NCBI RefSeq assembly: GCF_000214705.1
Contig: NC_015573.1
Location: forward strand, 2,549,001 to 2,613,000
Direction of reading: 5' to 3'
Origin: Desulfofundulus kuznetsovii DSM 6115
GTDB taxonomy: Bacteria; Bacillota; Desulfotomaculia; Desulfotomaculales; Desulfovirgulaceae
Length of the DNA stretch: 64,000 nt
Shown here: positions 15,567 through 24,510 of the stretch, piece by piece
Layout of the letters: every line of letters begins with the position of its first letter
Numbering within the stretch: position 1 is the stretch's first letter
Program-made: the position numbers and the translations under genes
The notes under the pieces: generated by a model
What the model saw: only the letters and a program-made list of their open reading frames with translations
Told to the model about the DNA's origin: nothing
Databases searched by the model: none

Positions 15567-15773
15567 GTGAGCCAAAAAGCCCTGGTGGACTACCGGGTAA
15601 ATCATCTTCCGGACGGGCGCATGATCAGTGTAGAGGTTACCTGCTGCGGCCGGCACATAGGTGAGGTGCGCTTTGTGGACGAGCAGTCTCTTAACTGCCC
15701 CCGGTGCGGGGCGCGCCATGTTCTGCGCATCCAGCATAACCACTTCCATCTCCGTCAATACAGGGATGAATGA
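15567..15773 (+). CDS. Small zinc-ribbon-like protein
   Basis: A 68-residue protein starting at GTG with GGAGTGG 9 nt upstream and a good promoter. Paired cysteines VTCCGRHIG and LNCPRCGARH, separated by about 17 residues, suggest a zinc ribbon; the C-terminus is His-rich (QHNHFHLRQ). It is divergent from the split helicase and shares the short region between them. Function unknown; a nucleic-acid or protein-binding knuckle is the simplest guess. Confidence 0.6.
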   Translation: MSQKALVDYRVNHLPDGRMISVEVTCCGRHIGEVRFVDEQSLNCPRCGARHVLRIQHNHFHLRQYRDE

Positions 15774-15834
15774 AACAACGCCAAGCTGCCGGGCCGGTGT
15801 ATAAATAGAAAATTAGAAGTAAAACTTATGGGGT

Positions 15835-16938
15835 ATGGCTATGTTCAGGCAGCGGTTTTCCCGGTTTAATTCAGATCTGGTCGCCATCTACCTGGCCCAC
15901 CAGCTGTTAATAGTATTGGCCGGGTATTTTGCCGTTATTTTTTTCCCCGGCCATTACGATCCGAAGCAGTTTTTTATCCTTGTGGGACAGGGGCTCAACC
16001 GCTGGGACGCAGGCTGGTACCTGAGAATTGCCCAGGAGGGTTACAACGAAAAATCCGCTGCCTTCTTTCCTCTTTACCCATTGCTCATTCACCTGCTCAG
16101 CCGGCTGGGCCTGGCCCCGGCAGCAGCCGGGATCTTAATATCCAATCTCTCCCTGGCCGGCATCCTGGCCATTTTCTACCGGCTGGCCAGGATGGACTAT
16201 GACCCGCCAACCTCCCGGAGGGCCACGTGGTACCTGGCCCTGTTTCCCACCGCCTTTTACCTTTCCGCCATTTATACCGAATCCCTTTACCTTCTGCTGG
16301 TGCTTTTAACCTTTTACTTCTTGCGCCAGGGACGGTGGCTTCCGGCCGGCCTTTGCGGCATGCTGGCCGCAGCCACGCGGAACTTGGGCGTGTTTTTACT
16401 TTTTCCCGGACTGTGGGAATACTGGCGCGCCACTAAAGGGAAAATAAGCAAGGACATTGTTTTTCTAGCCCTGATCCCCGCGGGCTTACTGTTTTTCATG
16501 ATTTTCCTGCAGACAGAGCTGGGTAACCCCCTGGCCTTTATCAAGGCCCAGCAATTCTGGCACCGCTCCTTTAGCTGGCCCTGGTTCAGTCTGGAGCAGG
16601 CCGCGGTGCTCCTGTGGGAAAACCGGCGCTTTAGCCGCCAGTTGCTGGACCTTTCCTTCACCCTGGCGGGATTGGCGTTGTTCTTCATATCCCTGGGGAG
16701 AGAGCGCCCGTCCTATACATTATTTGCGTTGATCGGGCTTTTGGTGCCGCTTTTCTCCCCGGCACCCCACGCACCTTTATTGAGCATGCCGCGATTTGTG
16801 ATGGTGTTATTTCCGATTTACCTGACCCTGGCCCGGCTGGTCAAGGAAGAACGGGGGCACAATTTCATCCTTGCCCTGACCTCATCCCTGTTCTTTTTCC
16901 TCTACTTGCTTTTTGCCCGCGGGTACTGGATTGCTTAA
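15835..16938 (+). CDS. Polytopic glycosyltransferase, PIG-V/ArnT-like
   Basis: A 367-residue membrane protein with roughly nine spans. The first extracytoplasmic loop contains NRWDAGWYLRIAQEGY, the acidic WD motif of PIG-V-like mannosyltransferases, and a second loop contains YTESLYLLLVLLTFY. Such enzymes move a sugar from a polyprenyl-phosphate carrier to a lipid or protein on the outer face of the membrane. It is followed after 12 bp by a polyprenyl-phosphate glycosyl synthase, which would make exactly such a donor. Two possible ATG starts (15835 and 15841); the ribosome site is weak. Confidence 0.75.
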   Translation: MAMFRQRFSRFNSDLVAIYLAHQLLIVLAGYFAVIFFPGHYDPKQFFILVGQGLNRWDAGWYLRIAQEGYNEKSAAFFPLYPLLIHLLSRLGLAPAAAGILISNLSLAGILAIFYRLARMDYDPPTSRRATWYLALFPTAFYLSAIYTESLYLLLVLLTFYFLRQGRWLPAGLCGMLAAATRNLGVFLLFPGLWEYWRATKGKISKDIVFLALIPAGLLFFMIFLQTELGNPLAFIKAQQFWHRSFSWPWFSLEQAAVLLWENRRFSRQLLDLSFTLAGLALFFISLGRERPSYTLFALIGLLVPLFSPAPHAPLLSMPRFVMVLFPIYLTLARLVKEERGHNFILALTSSLFFFLYLLFARGYWIA

Positions 16939-16950
16939 AACCGGGAGGTA

Positions 16951-18057
16951 ATGCCTTTGCTTACGGTAATCATCCCAACCTACAACGAAGAACAAAATAT
17001 CGTCCCTCTGACCAAACGCATTTGCCGGTCCCTGAAAGGAAAAACATTTGAAATCCTGTTTGTGGACGACAGCAACGACGGCACGACTAAAGTTCTGGAA
17101 GAATTAAGCCGTGAAAACCCTCAGGTCAGGTTCATCCACCGGCAGAACCAGCGGGGTCTGGCCACGGCCGTGGTGGAGGGGTTCAGAGCGGCCAGGGGCG
17201 ACGTGCTGGCGGTAATGGACGCGGATCTCCAGCACCCGCCGGAGGTCCTTCCCCGCCTGTTAGAGAGCATCGAAAAGGGGAACGACCTGGTCATTGCTTC
17301 CCGCTTTGTACCCGGGGGTGAAGACGGCGGCTTAACCCCCTTTAGAAGGATGATTTCCCTGACGGCCCGCGTGATTGGCCGCCTGGCCCTTAAAAAGGTG
17401 CGTCCGGTAAATGATCCCTTGAGCGGATTTTTTATGCTGAAAAAAGAGGTAATTGAAGATGTGCCACTCTCTCCCCTGGGATGGAAGATTCTCATGGAAG
17501 TGCTGGTGCGCGGGCGTTACCACCGGCCGGCCGAAGTTCCCTATGTCTTCGAGCGCCGCCGGAGTAACCACTCCAAAATGAATTTAACCGAACAGGTTAA
17601 TTACCTGCGCCACCTGGTGCGGCTGGTTTTAAGCAGCCCCGAAGACCTGCGCTTCTGGAAGTTTTGCCTGGTGGGTACAACAGGGGTGGCGGTGAACATG
17701 TTCTTCTTCCTGCTCTTTACCCGCCTGTTTTCCCTGGATGTGGTGCTTTCCGCCCTGCTGGCCACCAGCCTGGCCATATTCGGCAATTTCCTGCTGAACG
17801 ACCTTTTTACCTGGGCACAGCAAAAGGAGGACCATCTGCTGGGCCGGGCCGTAAAATTTTACCTTTGTTCCGGTGCGGGCATGGTGATTAATGTAGCCGT
17901 TCTAAGCGCCTTGCACTGCTACCTGCGCATACCGGCCATCCTGGCTAACGGGGCAGGCATTCTCGCTTCTACGGCATGGAATTATTATGCCAACAACCGC
18001 TGGACCTGGGCAAGCACCACTTCCCCGCTGGCCAACGAAAAACCCGATTCACAATAG
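16951..18057 (+). CDS. Polyprenyl-phosphate mannose/glucose synthase with GtrA domain
   Basis: A 368-residue fusion. Residues 1-230 are a GT2 glycosyltransferase of the dolichol-phosphate mannosyltransferase type (LTVIIPTYNEEQNI, VDDSNDGT, MDADLQHPPEVLP, and RRRSNHSKM). Residues 240-360 form a four-span GtrA domain (FCLVGTTGVAVNMFFF, NFLLNDLFTWA) thought to flip the lipid-linked sugar. The product would be the donor for the membrane transferase encoded 12 bp upstream. The start is clear, with GGGAGGT ahead of ATG. Confidence 0.85.
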   Translation: MPLLTVIIPTYNEEQNIVPLTKRICRSLKGKTFEILFVDDSNDGTTKVLEELSRENPQVRFIHRQNQRGLATAVVEGFRAARGDVLAVMDADLQHPPEVLPRLLESIEKGNDLVIASRFVPGGEDGGLTPFRRMISLTARVIGRLALKKVRPVNDPLSGFFMLKKEVIEDVPLSPLGWKILMEVLVRGRYHRPAEVPYVFERRRSNHSKMNLTEQVNYLRHLVRLVLSSPEDLRFWKFCLVGTTGVAVNMFFFLLFTRLFSLDVVLSALLATSLAIFGNFLLNDLFTWAQQKEDHLLGRAVKFYLCSGAGMVINVAVLSALHCYLRIPAILANGAGILASTAWNYYANNRWTWASTTSPLANEKPDSQ

Positions 18058-18122
18058 GAAAATGCCCGGTAGGGTTTAAACATGGGAATATTAAGCCGGA
18101 AAAAGCTGCGGAAAACAACGAA

Positions 18123-18160
18123 ACCGGACTGCTCTTGAAGAACAGTCCGGTCTTTTTGTT
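18123..18160 (+). terminator. Terminator after the glycosyltransferase operon
   Basis: Perfect 9-bp stem ACCGGACTG/CAGTCCGGT with an 11-nt loop, followed by CTTTTTGTTT. It also faces the 3' end of rnpB on the other strand and may serve both. Confidence 0.85.
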
Positions 18161-18163
18161 TAT

Positions 18164-18600
18164 GCTGTGAGCAAACCTGTAAGCCGAGTTCTGTCTTGGG
18201 TGATCATCTATCTGGGACGCCAGTTGCCTGACGCCTCTAGCGACCTTTACCCGGGGACGGAGCGGGCCACTCCCTTGTCCCCCTATTCGGTCTTGCTCCA
18301 GGTGGGGTTTACCTAGCCGGCCCGTCGCCGTGGCCGCTGGTGCGCTCTTACCGCACCGTTCCACCCTTGCCCAGCACTCAGCCCAACAGTTGAAGGTGTT
18401 TTACCTCGCAGTTATCCGTCCATGCCTGTCATGAAGCATCCTTTTAAACTGCTGGGCTGAGTGCTGGGCGGTCTGCATTTCTGTGGCACTTTCCTTGGGG
18501 TCGCCCCCACTGGGTGTTACCCAGCACCCTGCCCTGTGGAGCTCGGACTTTCCTCAGGCACCCCTGCGGGCACCCGCGACCACCCGGTTTACTCACAGCA
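18164..18600 (-). ncRNA. rnpB: RNase P RNA, class A
   Basis: On the minus strand the RNA begins with TGTGAGTAAACC and ends with GGTTTGCTCACA, which pair as helix P1. Soon after the 5' end is GAGGAAAGTCCGAGCTC, the conserved CR-I region of RNase P RNA, and near the 3' end is ACAGAACTCGGCTTACAG, which contains the conserved CR-V partner. The length, about 430 nt, fits the class A form. It encodes the catalytic RNA that matures the 5' ends of tRNAs. Ends are estimated from P1. Confidence 0.93.
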
Positions 18601-18673
18601 ACTCGTTTCGCATAGATGATTATAGCACATTCAAATTGTTTTTGCAAATTCCGTGCCCCCACGTGGTTATTAT

Positions 18674-18841
18674 TCATAGTTCCCGTTCTTCCAGCCGGCG
18701 TAAGCACTCCAGCTTCTTTTCCAGCTCTTCAAGCCGCTCCACCATTTCCGCTTTCACCGAGTGGGCCGGCCAGCGCCTTTTGAGTTCGGCAATTTCTTCC
18801 TCCAGGCGGGCAATTTCCTTCTTCAAGTCTCTGTTACCCAC
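18674..18841 (-). CDS. Small coiled-coil protein
   Basis: A 55-residue, highly charged helical protein (RDLKKEIARLEEEIAEL, then MVERLEELEKKLE) with a start at GTG 18841 behind TAGGGGTGG. The frame is open to 19000, but the extra N-terminal part is Arg- and Trp-rich, unlike a protein, and has no ribosome site. It looks like a two-helix coiled coil. The length recalls Spo0E-like phosphatases, but the SQELD signature is absent, so I make no functional call. Confidence 0.5.
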   Translation of the reverse strand: MGNRDLKKEIARLEEEIAELKRRWPAHSVKAEMVERLEELEKKLECLRRLEEREL

Positions 18842-19031
18842 ATAACCACCCCTACCACACCTGAAAACCGCGTGCCGGTCCCACCGCACCGACCACACCC
18901 CGTCTCGCTTCCGACCGGATCTCGCCCACGCTACTAAGGCAACTGATCGGGGGCTGTTACCAGCACTTCGCAAGCTTTGCGCCTGGCACCACCGGCACAC
19001 GGCCCCGGCGGCGTGTTTTTAAACCGGCATT

Positions 19032-19244
19032 TTACTCCTGCGCCCTAACCGCTTTCGTCACATTTGTGGTCTGATCCTGCGTCACTTCTTCCTTTATCTC
19101 TTCCCTGACCGGGTTGGCCGCCCGGCGAAATTCTCTCAAGCCCTTCCCCAAAGCCTGCCCCACTTCCGGCAGTTTGGACGGTCCAAAGATCACCAGGGCA
19201 ATGATCAGGATTAAAATCAGCTCCCACGGTCCCATACCAAACAT
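19032..19244 (-). CDS. tatA: Twin-arginine translocase subunit TatA
   Basis: A 70-residue protein with the TatA layout: a short periplasmic N-terminus, one membrane helix ([15 protein letters not shown]), the conserved [10 protein letters not shown] hinge, then an amphipathic helix ([12 protein letters not shown]) and a charged tail. It forms the pore of the Tat system, which exports folded proteins. It is 25 bp downstream of tatC, and the same strand carries a gene for a Tat-signal iron-sulfur protein about 1.5 kb upstream. Confidence 0.93.
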   Translation of the reverse strand: MFGMGPWELILILIIALVIFGPSKLPEVGQALGKGLREFRRAANPVREEIKEEVTQDQTTNVTKAVRAQE

Positions 19245-19269
19245 AGATACCCCTCCTTTTCCGTTCGGA

Positions 19270-20028
19270 TTAAGTGTTAATCTCCACCATGCCCACTTTG
19301 TCCATTTTAGAGCGGGACAGGCGGTAAACCAGGCAGGAAACCAGAACGCCTGCCTCGTACAGCAGCACCATGGGCAAGGCCATCATCAACTGGGAGATAA
19401 CATCGGAACCCGGTGTTAAGACAGCCGCGAGAATGAAATTTACCAACAGAGCGTACCTGCGTTTTTTCACCAGCCAGCGGGGCGTGACCAACCCCATCCG
19501 GGTCAAAACAAAGGCCGCCAGGGGCAACTGGAAAACCAAACCAAAGGGAATGAAGAAAGCCAGCACAAAAGAAAGATAATCGCGCACCGTGATCATGGGC
19601 TGCAGCCCTTCCGTTACCAGTACCAGCAAAAACCGTACGGTGAGGGGAAAGACCGTAAAGTAGGCGAAAGCAACCCCGGTTGCAAAAAGGGTCACCGAGA
19701 GGGGAAAGAGCACGAGCAAAAGGCGCCTTTCCCCCCGGGTGAGGGCGGGCAGGATAAAACCCAGCACCTGCCACACCATAACCGGAAACGCAAGGATGAA
19801 TCCCGCCAGGAGGCTGACCTTAATTTTGGTTATGAACGCCTCACCCACCCGGGTGGCAATTACGGGCACATCCAGCTCTTTCAAGGGCCTGGTCAAGAAG
19901 GCCAGCAGCTGATCGCCAAAGGCAAAGAAGGCAATGATCGCACAGGCTATTAAAGCTATGGTTGAGACAATAACTACTCTGCGCAGTTCCCCAAGATGCC
20001 CCGCCAGGGGCATGGTCTTCCCATCCAT
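19270..20028 (-). CDS. tatC: Twin-arginine translocase subunit TatC
   Basis: About 252 residues with six membrane spans. The conserved N-terminal signal-binding motif ([14 protein letters not shown]) and the region after helix 2 ([17 protein letters not shown]) fit TatC. The ATG at 20028, behind GGAGGTGAAGGGG, is preferred over the GTG at 20037. TatC recognises the double-arginine signal and works with TatA. Only these two Tat genes are present, the minimal Gram-positive arrangement. It is followed by tatA and preceded by the cytochrome b gene. Confidence 0.92.
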   Translation of the reverse strand: MDGKTMPLAGHLGELRRVVIVSTIALIACAIIAFFAFGDQLLAFLTRPLKELDVPVIATRVGEAFITKIKVSLLAGFILAFPVMVWQVLGFILPALTRGERRLLLVLFPLSVTLFATGVAFAYFTVFPLTVRFLLVLVTEGLQPMITVRDYLSFVLAFFIPFGLVFQLPLAAFVLTRMGLVTPRWLVKKRRYALLVNFILAAVLTPGSDVISQLMMALPMVLLYEAGVLVSCLVYRLSRSKMDKVGMVEINT

Positions 20029-20056
20029 CCCCTTCACCTCCCCTTGCTGACCAGCA

Positions 20057-20791
20057 TTAAACCGTCATGTCCTGTGGCAAATTAGCCGCCCGTTCCCGGG
20101 AGCCTGGAGATTGGGCCCGCTTTTTAACCAGGCGATCATACCACAGGGGATGCCGGTGTTTTACGTATTCCAGGTCCACCCTGCCGGTAAACATTCCCCG
20201 CAAAAGAGGCCTGTTGGCCTTGAAAAGGAAGGCCGCCAGGTGGGCCAGAATGCCGAAAATCAACATAAAGGTGGCCAGGGTGTGAATGTCGCTCACCCAG
20301 ATCATGGTGTTGCCCGGGAAATTAATGCCCGGCAGATTTTTCAATACCTTGACGATCCCGGTGACAATGATAACCAGCAACCAGAAGCCAATATAGGCAT
20401 AGGCCAGTCTTTGCTCGGCCAGAAACTTGTCGCTGGGGGGCTCCTTGCCACCGGTAAGCATGGCCTTGATGATCAAATAAGACTCTTTAAGGTCGCCCCT
20501 CCTGGGCAGGATGCCGTATTCCTTGCGCATGACGTGAAAAACAATGTGGTATGCCGCCGCAAACATCAACACCGCCGCAGCCACATAGTGTATGTACAGG
20601 GTTACCGAAAAATCTGCCGACCACCCCAGGCCCGGAATCTTGTAAATCATGTAGCGCCGGTACACGGGCATCTGCCCAAATCCGCTAAAAATGAGCAGGA
20701 TGGTGGAAATGGCCACGGCCCAGTGGACAAAGAGTACCGATGCGCTGTGCCGGCGCACCTTTTTTTCATTTTCCAGTATCTTATCCGCCAT
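20057..20791 (-). CDS. Formate dehydrogenase/hydrogenase-type cytochrome b subunit
   Basis: A 244-residue membrane protein of the FdnI/HybB-like di-heme cytochrome b family with four spans and histidines in the expected places (LFVHWAVAISTILL, LYIHYVAAAVL, YHIVFHVMR, ISVSD-like VSDIHTLATFML). It would pass electrons from the ferredoxin-like partner to menaquinone. The gene overlaps the iron-sulfur subunit gene by 11 nt. The catalytic molybdenum or Ni-Fe subunit that normally accompanies this pair is not in the window. Confidence 0.85.
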   Translation of the reverse strand: MADKILENEKKVRRHSASVLFVHWAVAISTILLIFSGFGQMPVYRRYMIYKIPGLGWSADFSVTLYIHYVAAAVLMFAAAYHIVFHVMRKEYGILPRRGDLKESYLIIKAMLTGGKEPPSDKFLAEQRLAYAYIGFWLLVIIVTGIVKVLKNLPGINFPGNTMIWVSDIHTLATFMLIFGILAHLAAFLFKANRPLLRGMFTGRVDLEYVKHRHPLWYDRLVKKRAQSPGSRERAANLPQDMTV

Positions 20792-21791
20792 GGTCTTCTC
20801 CCCCTTTCATGGTCCTGTAGGCCGCATAGCCGGCCGCAAAGGCTCCCGCCAGCGGGGCTACCAGTAGAGCACCGGCAATGCCGTTGACCGAATCCAGGAA
20901 GTTCCCCACACCCACCGGCATGCCCGGAAATCCCGGAGCAGTCGGATTCGGCTGCTTGTTCTTTTGCGCCATCAATTGCTCATGAATTTTTTGAAAGGGA
21001 ACCGGCGAAACGTAAAAGGTGGACGTCCCGCCGTTTTCCTTATCCCCGTAAATATAACCGCCAATTTCCCGGGCCCGTTTCCAGGCCTGCTCCCGCATTT
21101 CTTCCTTATCGCCAAAGGCAATGGCGCCCCTGGGGCAGGCCTCCACGCAAGCCGGGATTTTCCCTTCTTTAACCCGATGGTAGCACAGGTCGCACTTGTA
21201 CATTACCCCGCCTCCCACGTACCTGGGGGCTAACTTCATGTACAGTCCCACCCCTGCCTGCCGGGCGGGTATTCCCCAGGGACAAACATCCCGGCACTTG
21301 GCACCCCCAAGGCAAAGGTTGGGGTTGATGATTACCGGACCCTCGGGGGTCTTGCCCTGGGCACCGAAAGGACAGAGATTGGCGCAGGGCGGGTTATCAC
21401 AGTGCATACACCGCCGGGGGATAAATACATCCACCGCGCGACCATCCTGTTTCACCTGCACATGCTGTACAAAGGTCCAGTTATAGGGCGTCAGGCGTGT
21501 AGTCAGATCCTTTTTGTCCCGCCAGTCTTCTTTCTTCTTGTGGGGCCAGTAGTATTCAATGTGTTCGGCTGGTTTTGGAAACTTGAAGCTGTTTTCCTCC
21601 CGGCAGGCGCTAACACACCGGGGTACCTTCAATCCCTTGCAGCCGTCACATTTCGTTAAATCATAGAAGGTCCCCCGGGGGGTAATGGCGGCACCCTCGG
21701 CTGTCTTCCCCAACCCGGTAAGCACCAACCCGGAAGCCACACCTGCCGCCAGAGTGCGCTTGATAAAATCCCGCCGTGATAACAAGGACAT
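20781..21791 (-). CDS. Tat-exported 4x[4Fe-4S] electron-transfer subunit, FdnH-like
   Basis: A 336-residue protein. Residues 1-33 are a Tat signal (SRRDFIKRTLAAGVASGL). Four cysteine clusters follow: CDGCKGLKVPRCVSAC, CMHCDNPPCANLC, CLGGAKCRDVC and CDLCYHRVKEGKIPACVEAC, the pattern of the beta subunit of formate dehydrogenase-N and similar enzymes. A hydrophobic segment near the C-terminus (IAGALLVAPLAGAFAAG) would anchor it in the membrane. With the overlapping cytochrome b gene it forms an electron path from an exported dehydrogenase to quinone. Its Tat transporter is encoded just downstream. Confidence 0.88.
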   Translation of the reverse strand: MSLLSRRDFIKRTLAAGVASGLVLTGLGKTAEGAAITPRGTFYDLTKCDGCKGLKVPRCVSACREENSFKFPKPAEHIEYYWPHKKKEDWRDKKDLTTRLTPYNWTFVQHVQVKQDGRAVDVFIPRRCMHCDNPPCANLCPFGAQGKTPEGPVIINPNLCLGGAKCRDVCPWGIPARQAGVGLYMKLAPRYVGGGVMYKCDLCYHRVKEGKIPACVEACPRGAIAFGDKEEMREQAWKRAREIGGYIYGDKENGGTSTFYVSPVPFQKIHEQLMAQKNKQPNPTAPGFPGMPVGVGNFLDSVNGIAGALLVAPLAGAFAAGYAAYRTMKGGEDHGG

Positions 21792-21927
21792 CTGTTACCC
21801 CCCTTTAAGTTTGTGAACAACCGGGTTTTCTTCCAGTCCGGAGCTTGAAGTAAGACCAACGATTCCGCCCGGCAAATATGCATCCAAAGATTAAACAAGG
21901 ATTAAAAAAACAGACACCGGTTGTTTG

Positions 21928-21943
21928 CTACGGGTACCCGTAG
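21928..21943. promoter_or_regulatory. 16-bp perfect palindrome upstream of the FdnH-like operon
   Basis: CTACGGGTACCCGTAG is perfectly self-complementary and lies about 140 bp upstream of the iron-sulfur subunit start. Part of it (CGTAGGGGTA) is repeated on its right edge. A likely operator for an unknown regulator. Confidence 0.4.
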
Positions 21944-21996
21944 GGGTATTAGGTGATTATAGATTAGCATGCGAGATCCGCTCTGTCAATACTTTT

Positions 21997-22530
21997 TTAG
22001 GGGGTATTTAGGACATCATGATAAATAAATTCCCCTATTGGGGGAGACATGCCGGGAGCAGAGGCGTTCTTCTGGGGCAACGCTTCCAGGTAAATAATGG
22101 TCCGCTCGGCCACCACCACCAGTTTTACTTCCAGCACATACTTTCTCCCGTCCACATCCACCTGGCGCCGGTCCACCACCCGGGGGATCAGCAGGTGGTC
22201 CAGGCGGCTCACCTCCTGCCCCAGTAAAGGATGCAGCCATTCCCGCACGTGATTTTCTATAACCAGGCGGGCCCGGGCCTGATCCAACCCGGGTATTTCC
22301 TTTTCCTGGACCAGCGTAACGCTAACCTCCAGGGCGGTAATGGTTTGAGGCCGGTGGCCGGCCAAATTTTCCTTCACCTGCTGCAGCTCCTTTTCCGTAG
22401 CCGTCAGCTTCTCCTTCAGTTCGTTGTTGACCAGGGTCAGCCGGTCCACCTGCTGTCCCAGCAGGGCATTGACCAGGGCACCGCCTGAAAGCATGCCAAT
22501 TAGCATGGCCGCCAGTAAGCGAGCTTTCAT
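21997..22530 (-). CDS. ytrI: YtrI-like sporulation membrane protein
   Basis: A 177-residue protein with an N-terminal membrane anchor (LLAAMLIGMLSGGALVNALL), a coiled coil (about 27-55) and a C-terminal alpha/beta domain (DVDGRKYVLEVKLVVVAERT). It starts at the stop of ytrH, the same arrangement as the ytrH-ytrI pair of Bacillus, which is expressed from sigmaE in the mother cell and helps engulfment-stage sporulation. The name rests mainly on this context and layout; the domain itself is weakly conserved. Confidence 0.65.
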   Translation of the reverse strand: MKARLLAAMLIGMLSGGALVNALLGQQVDRLTLVNNELKEKLTATEKELQQVKENLAGHRPQTITALEVSVTLVQEKEIPGLDQARARLVIENHVREWLHPLLGQEVSRLDHLLIPRVVDRRQVDVDGRKYVLEVKLVVVAERTIIYLEALPQKNASAPGMSPPIGEFIYHDVLNTP

Positions 22531-22853
22531 TTATTACCTCCGCATAGGGCCAGGATCAGGTAGTGGGCCGTCTGGGTGCCGGCCAGGGCACTGACAATGT
22601 AAAAAAGCTGCTTGATCACAGCCCTGACTTCTCCCTGGAAAAGCCCGCTTTCTAAAATTTCAAAAGTGGAAAAGGTGCCCCCGATGGCGGCGGCAATGGC
22701 CCAGATTTTAATGTCCCGGGCCAGTTTAAGCATGGTGATCACCGGCGGTTCCCGAACCAGAACGGCAGCCAGGGACCCTACCAGCGATGCCCCCAGCAGA
22801 ATGCCCAGCGCCGTGAAATAAATCAACACCATTTTATTGAGAAACGTCTCCAC
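22527..22853 (-). CDS. ytrH: YtrH sporulation protein
   Basis: A 108-residue membrane protein with about three spans. DIKIWAIAAAIGGTF followed by VIKQLFYIVSAL corresponds closely to the conserved core of YtrH as I recall it. It is a mother-cell sporulation protein. The downstream gene overlaps by 4 nt and is the partner ytrI. I could not pick out a confident sigmaE promoter in the short gap upstream. It supports the view that the organism forms endospores. Confidence 0.85.
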   Translation of the reverse strand: METFLNKMVLIYFTALGILLGASLVGSLAAVLVREPPVITMLKLARDIKIWAIAAAIGGTFSTFEILESGLFQGEVRAVIKQLFYIVSALAGTQTAHYLILALCGGNK

Positions 22854-22952
22854 GCCGGATCACTCCCGGGACAAGTTTATAATAAAGGTATTTTTTCGGC
22901 AGGAAAGATATGACTGGTCGGGGATTTTTAAAATATTTAATTAAAAAACAAA

Positions 22953-22996
22953 GAAAAACCCCCTTTCGCAAATTGGCCTGCAAAGGGAGTTTTTCT
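22953..22996 (-). terminator. Terminator after the amino acid ABC transporter operon
   Basis: On the minus strand CTCCCTTTGC pairs with GCGAAAGGGGG across a 10-nt loop, then TTTTTCTTTG follows. Confidence 0.75.
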
Positions 22997-23014
22997 ATGA
23001 ATGTGGTGGGGAAT

Positions 23015-23755
23015 TTAAGTGAAATTCCAGAGAACCCTGCTCAAGAAATCCCTGGTGCGGCTCTTTTGTGGCCGGCTGAAAACCTGGGCCGGCTCCCCTT
23101 CTTCCACAATGCGTCCCTCATCCATAAAGATCACCCGGTCTGCCACCTCCCGGGCAAAACCCATTTCATGGGTGACCACGATCATGGTCATGCCTTCCCT
23201 GGCCAGTTGCTTCATTACCGCCAGCACTTCCCCCACCAGCTCCGGGTCCAGGGCTGAAGTGGGCTCATCAAAAAGCATCAACCGGGGGTGCATGGCCAGG
23301 GCACGGGCAATGGCCACCCTCTGCTGCTGCCCACCGGAAAGCTGACAGGGATAGGCGTCCACCTTATCGGCCAGCCCCACCTTATGTAAGAGGGCCAGTG
23401 CTTCTTCTATGGCTTTTTCCCTGGGCACCTTTTTCACCATAATTGGTGCTTCGATAATATTTTCCAGCACGCTCATATGGGGAAAAAGGTTGAAATGCTG
23501 GAAGACCATGCCTACCTCCCGGCGTAAAAGATTGAGGTCATCCTGCCGGGGGTCGATCACTTTACCGTCAAATATAACCTGGCCCTGTTCGGGCTGTTCC
23601 AGGAAATTCAAGCAGCGCAGCAGCGTGCTTTTGCCGGAACCGCTGGCCCCGATCAGCACCGCCACCTCCCCCTCCCGCACCTCCAGGTTGACGTCCTTGA
23701 GGGCATGCAGGCGACCAAACCACTTATTGAGATTGCGCACCTTGACCAGGCTCAT
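23015..23755 (-). CDS. glnQ: Polar amino acid ABC transporter ATPase (GlnQ-like)
   Basis: A 246-residue ATP-binding subunit: Walker [11 protein letters not shown]-loop region [17 protein letters not shown], signature [15 protein letters not shown], Walker [13 protein letters not shown] and the switch His in [12 protein letters not shown]. The MSVLENI and HEMGFAR blocks are typical of the polar amino acid importers (PAAT). It is the last gene of a binding protein-permease-ATPase operon. The exact amino acid is not known. Confidence 0.93.
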   Translation of the reverse strand: MSLVKVRNLNKWFGRLHALKDVNLEVREGEVAVLIGASGSGKSTLLRCLNFLEQPEQGQVIFDGKVIDPRQDDLNLLRREVGMVFQHFNLFPHMSVLENIIEAPIMVKKVPREKAIEEALALLHKVGLADKVDAYPCQLSGGQQQRVAIARALAMHPRLMLFDEPTSALDPELVGEVLAVMKQLAREGMTMIVVTHEMGFAREVADRVIFMDEGRIVEEGEPAQVFSRPQKSRTRDFLSRVLWNFT

Positions 23756-23768
23756 TTCCCCTTCCCCC

Positions 23769-24419
23769 TTAACTTTCTATTTTCAAACGGCGTTCCAGGC
23801 GGTTGACCAGGAAGGTAAAGAGAACAACCAGGGCCAGGTAATACAGGCCGGCGATGGTATAAAATTGCAGCTCCGCAAAGTGGGTGGAAGCCAATTGCAT
23901 GGAAACACCAAACAACTCTTTCATAGTTACGAAGGCGGCCAGCGATGAATCTTTTAAACCGATAATAAACTGATTGCCTAAAGGAGGTACGACCCGCTTA
24001 AAGGCCTGGGGTAATATAACGCGGCGCATGGCCAGGCCGTAGCTCATGCCCAGGGAACGGGCGGCCTCCATTTGTCCCCGGTCAATGGATTGAATACCGC
24101 CGCGAAAAATCTCCGCAATGTAAGCGCCGTTATGCACGGCCAGGGCGATGGCCGCCGACCAGAAGCTGCCAAAGTCCACAATGGTAGCCAGGCCAAAATA
24201 AATGGCAAAGAGCTGTACAATGAGGGGGGTGCCGCGAATGACGGTAATATACGTGTCGGCGATATAACGCCAGAATCTGCGCCCGGATATTTTCATGAGG
24301 GCAAACACCAGTCCAATAACCATGCCCATGGCCAGGGCGGTAGCGGTAAGTTCCACCGTAACCGCCGCAGCCCGGATAAAAAAGGGTATGGAGGTTACCA
24401 GGTAATATAAGAAGTCCAT
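23769..24419 (-). CDS. Polar amino acid ABC transporter permease
   Basis: About 216 residues with five spans and the HisM/GlnP-type EAA loop ([25 protein letters not shown] region). [15 protein letters not shown] is the conserved second block of this family. The ATG at 24419 follows GGGAGGA and is preferred over the upstream GTG at 24434, whose first codons are the ribosome site itself. It is encoded between the binding protein and the ATPase, 13 bp before the latter. It probably acts as a homodimer. Confidence 0.9.
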   Translation of the reverse strand: MDFLYYLVTSIPFFIRAAAVTVELTATALAMGMVIGLVFALMKISGRRFWRYIADTYITVIRGTPLIVQLFAIYFGLATIVDFGSFWSAAIALAVHNGAYIAEIFRGGIQSIDRGQMEAARSLGMSYGLAMRRVILPQAFKRVVPPLGNQFIIGLKDSSLAAFVTMKELFGVSMQLASTHFAELQFYTIAGLYYLALVVLFTFLVNRLERRLKIES

Positions 24420-24476
24420 TTTGCGTCCTCCCACAAGTGATGTCTATCCGGGCAGTGCACAGGAGTAAAAACAACA

Positions 24477-24510
24477 TTACTTACTTACTTAACTTAACTT
24501 ACTTACTTAT
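24477..24510. repeat. Tetranucleotide simple repeat (TTAC/CTTA) at the end of the binding protein gene
   Basis: A 34-bp run of degenerate TTAC units covers the stop codon of the solute-binding protein. Because AAGT repeats give TAA in every frame, slippage would change the protein by only a few residues. Confidence 0.7.

Noticed and set aside
24477..24510. Phase variation by the TTAC repeat
   Set aside because: All three frames of the repeat contain TAA, so slippage alters only the last residues of the binding protein.
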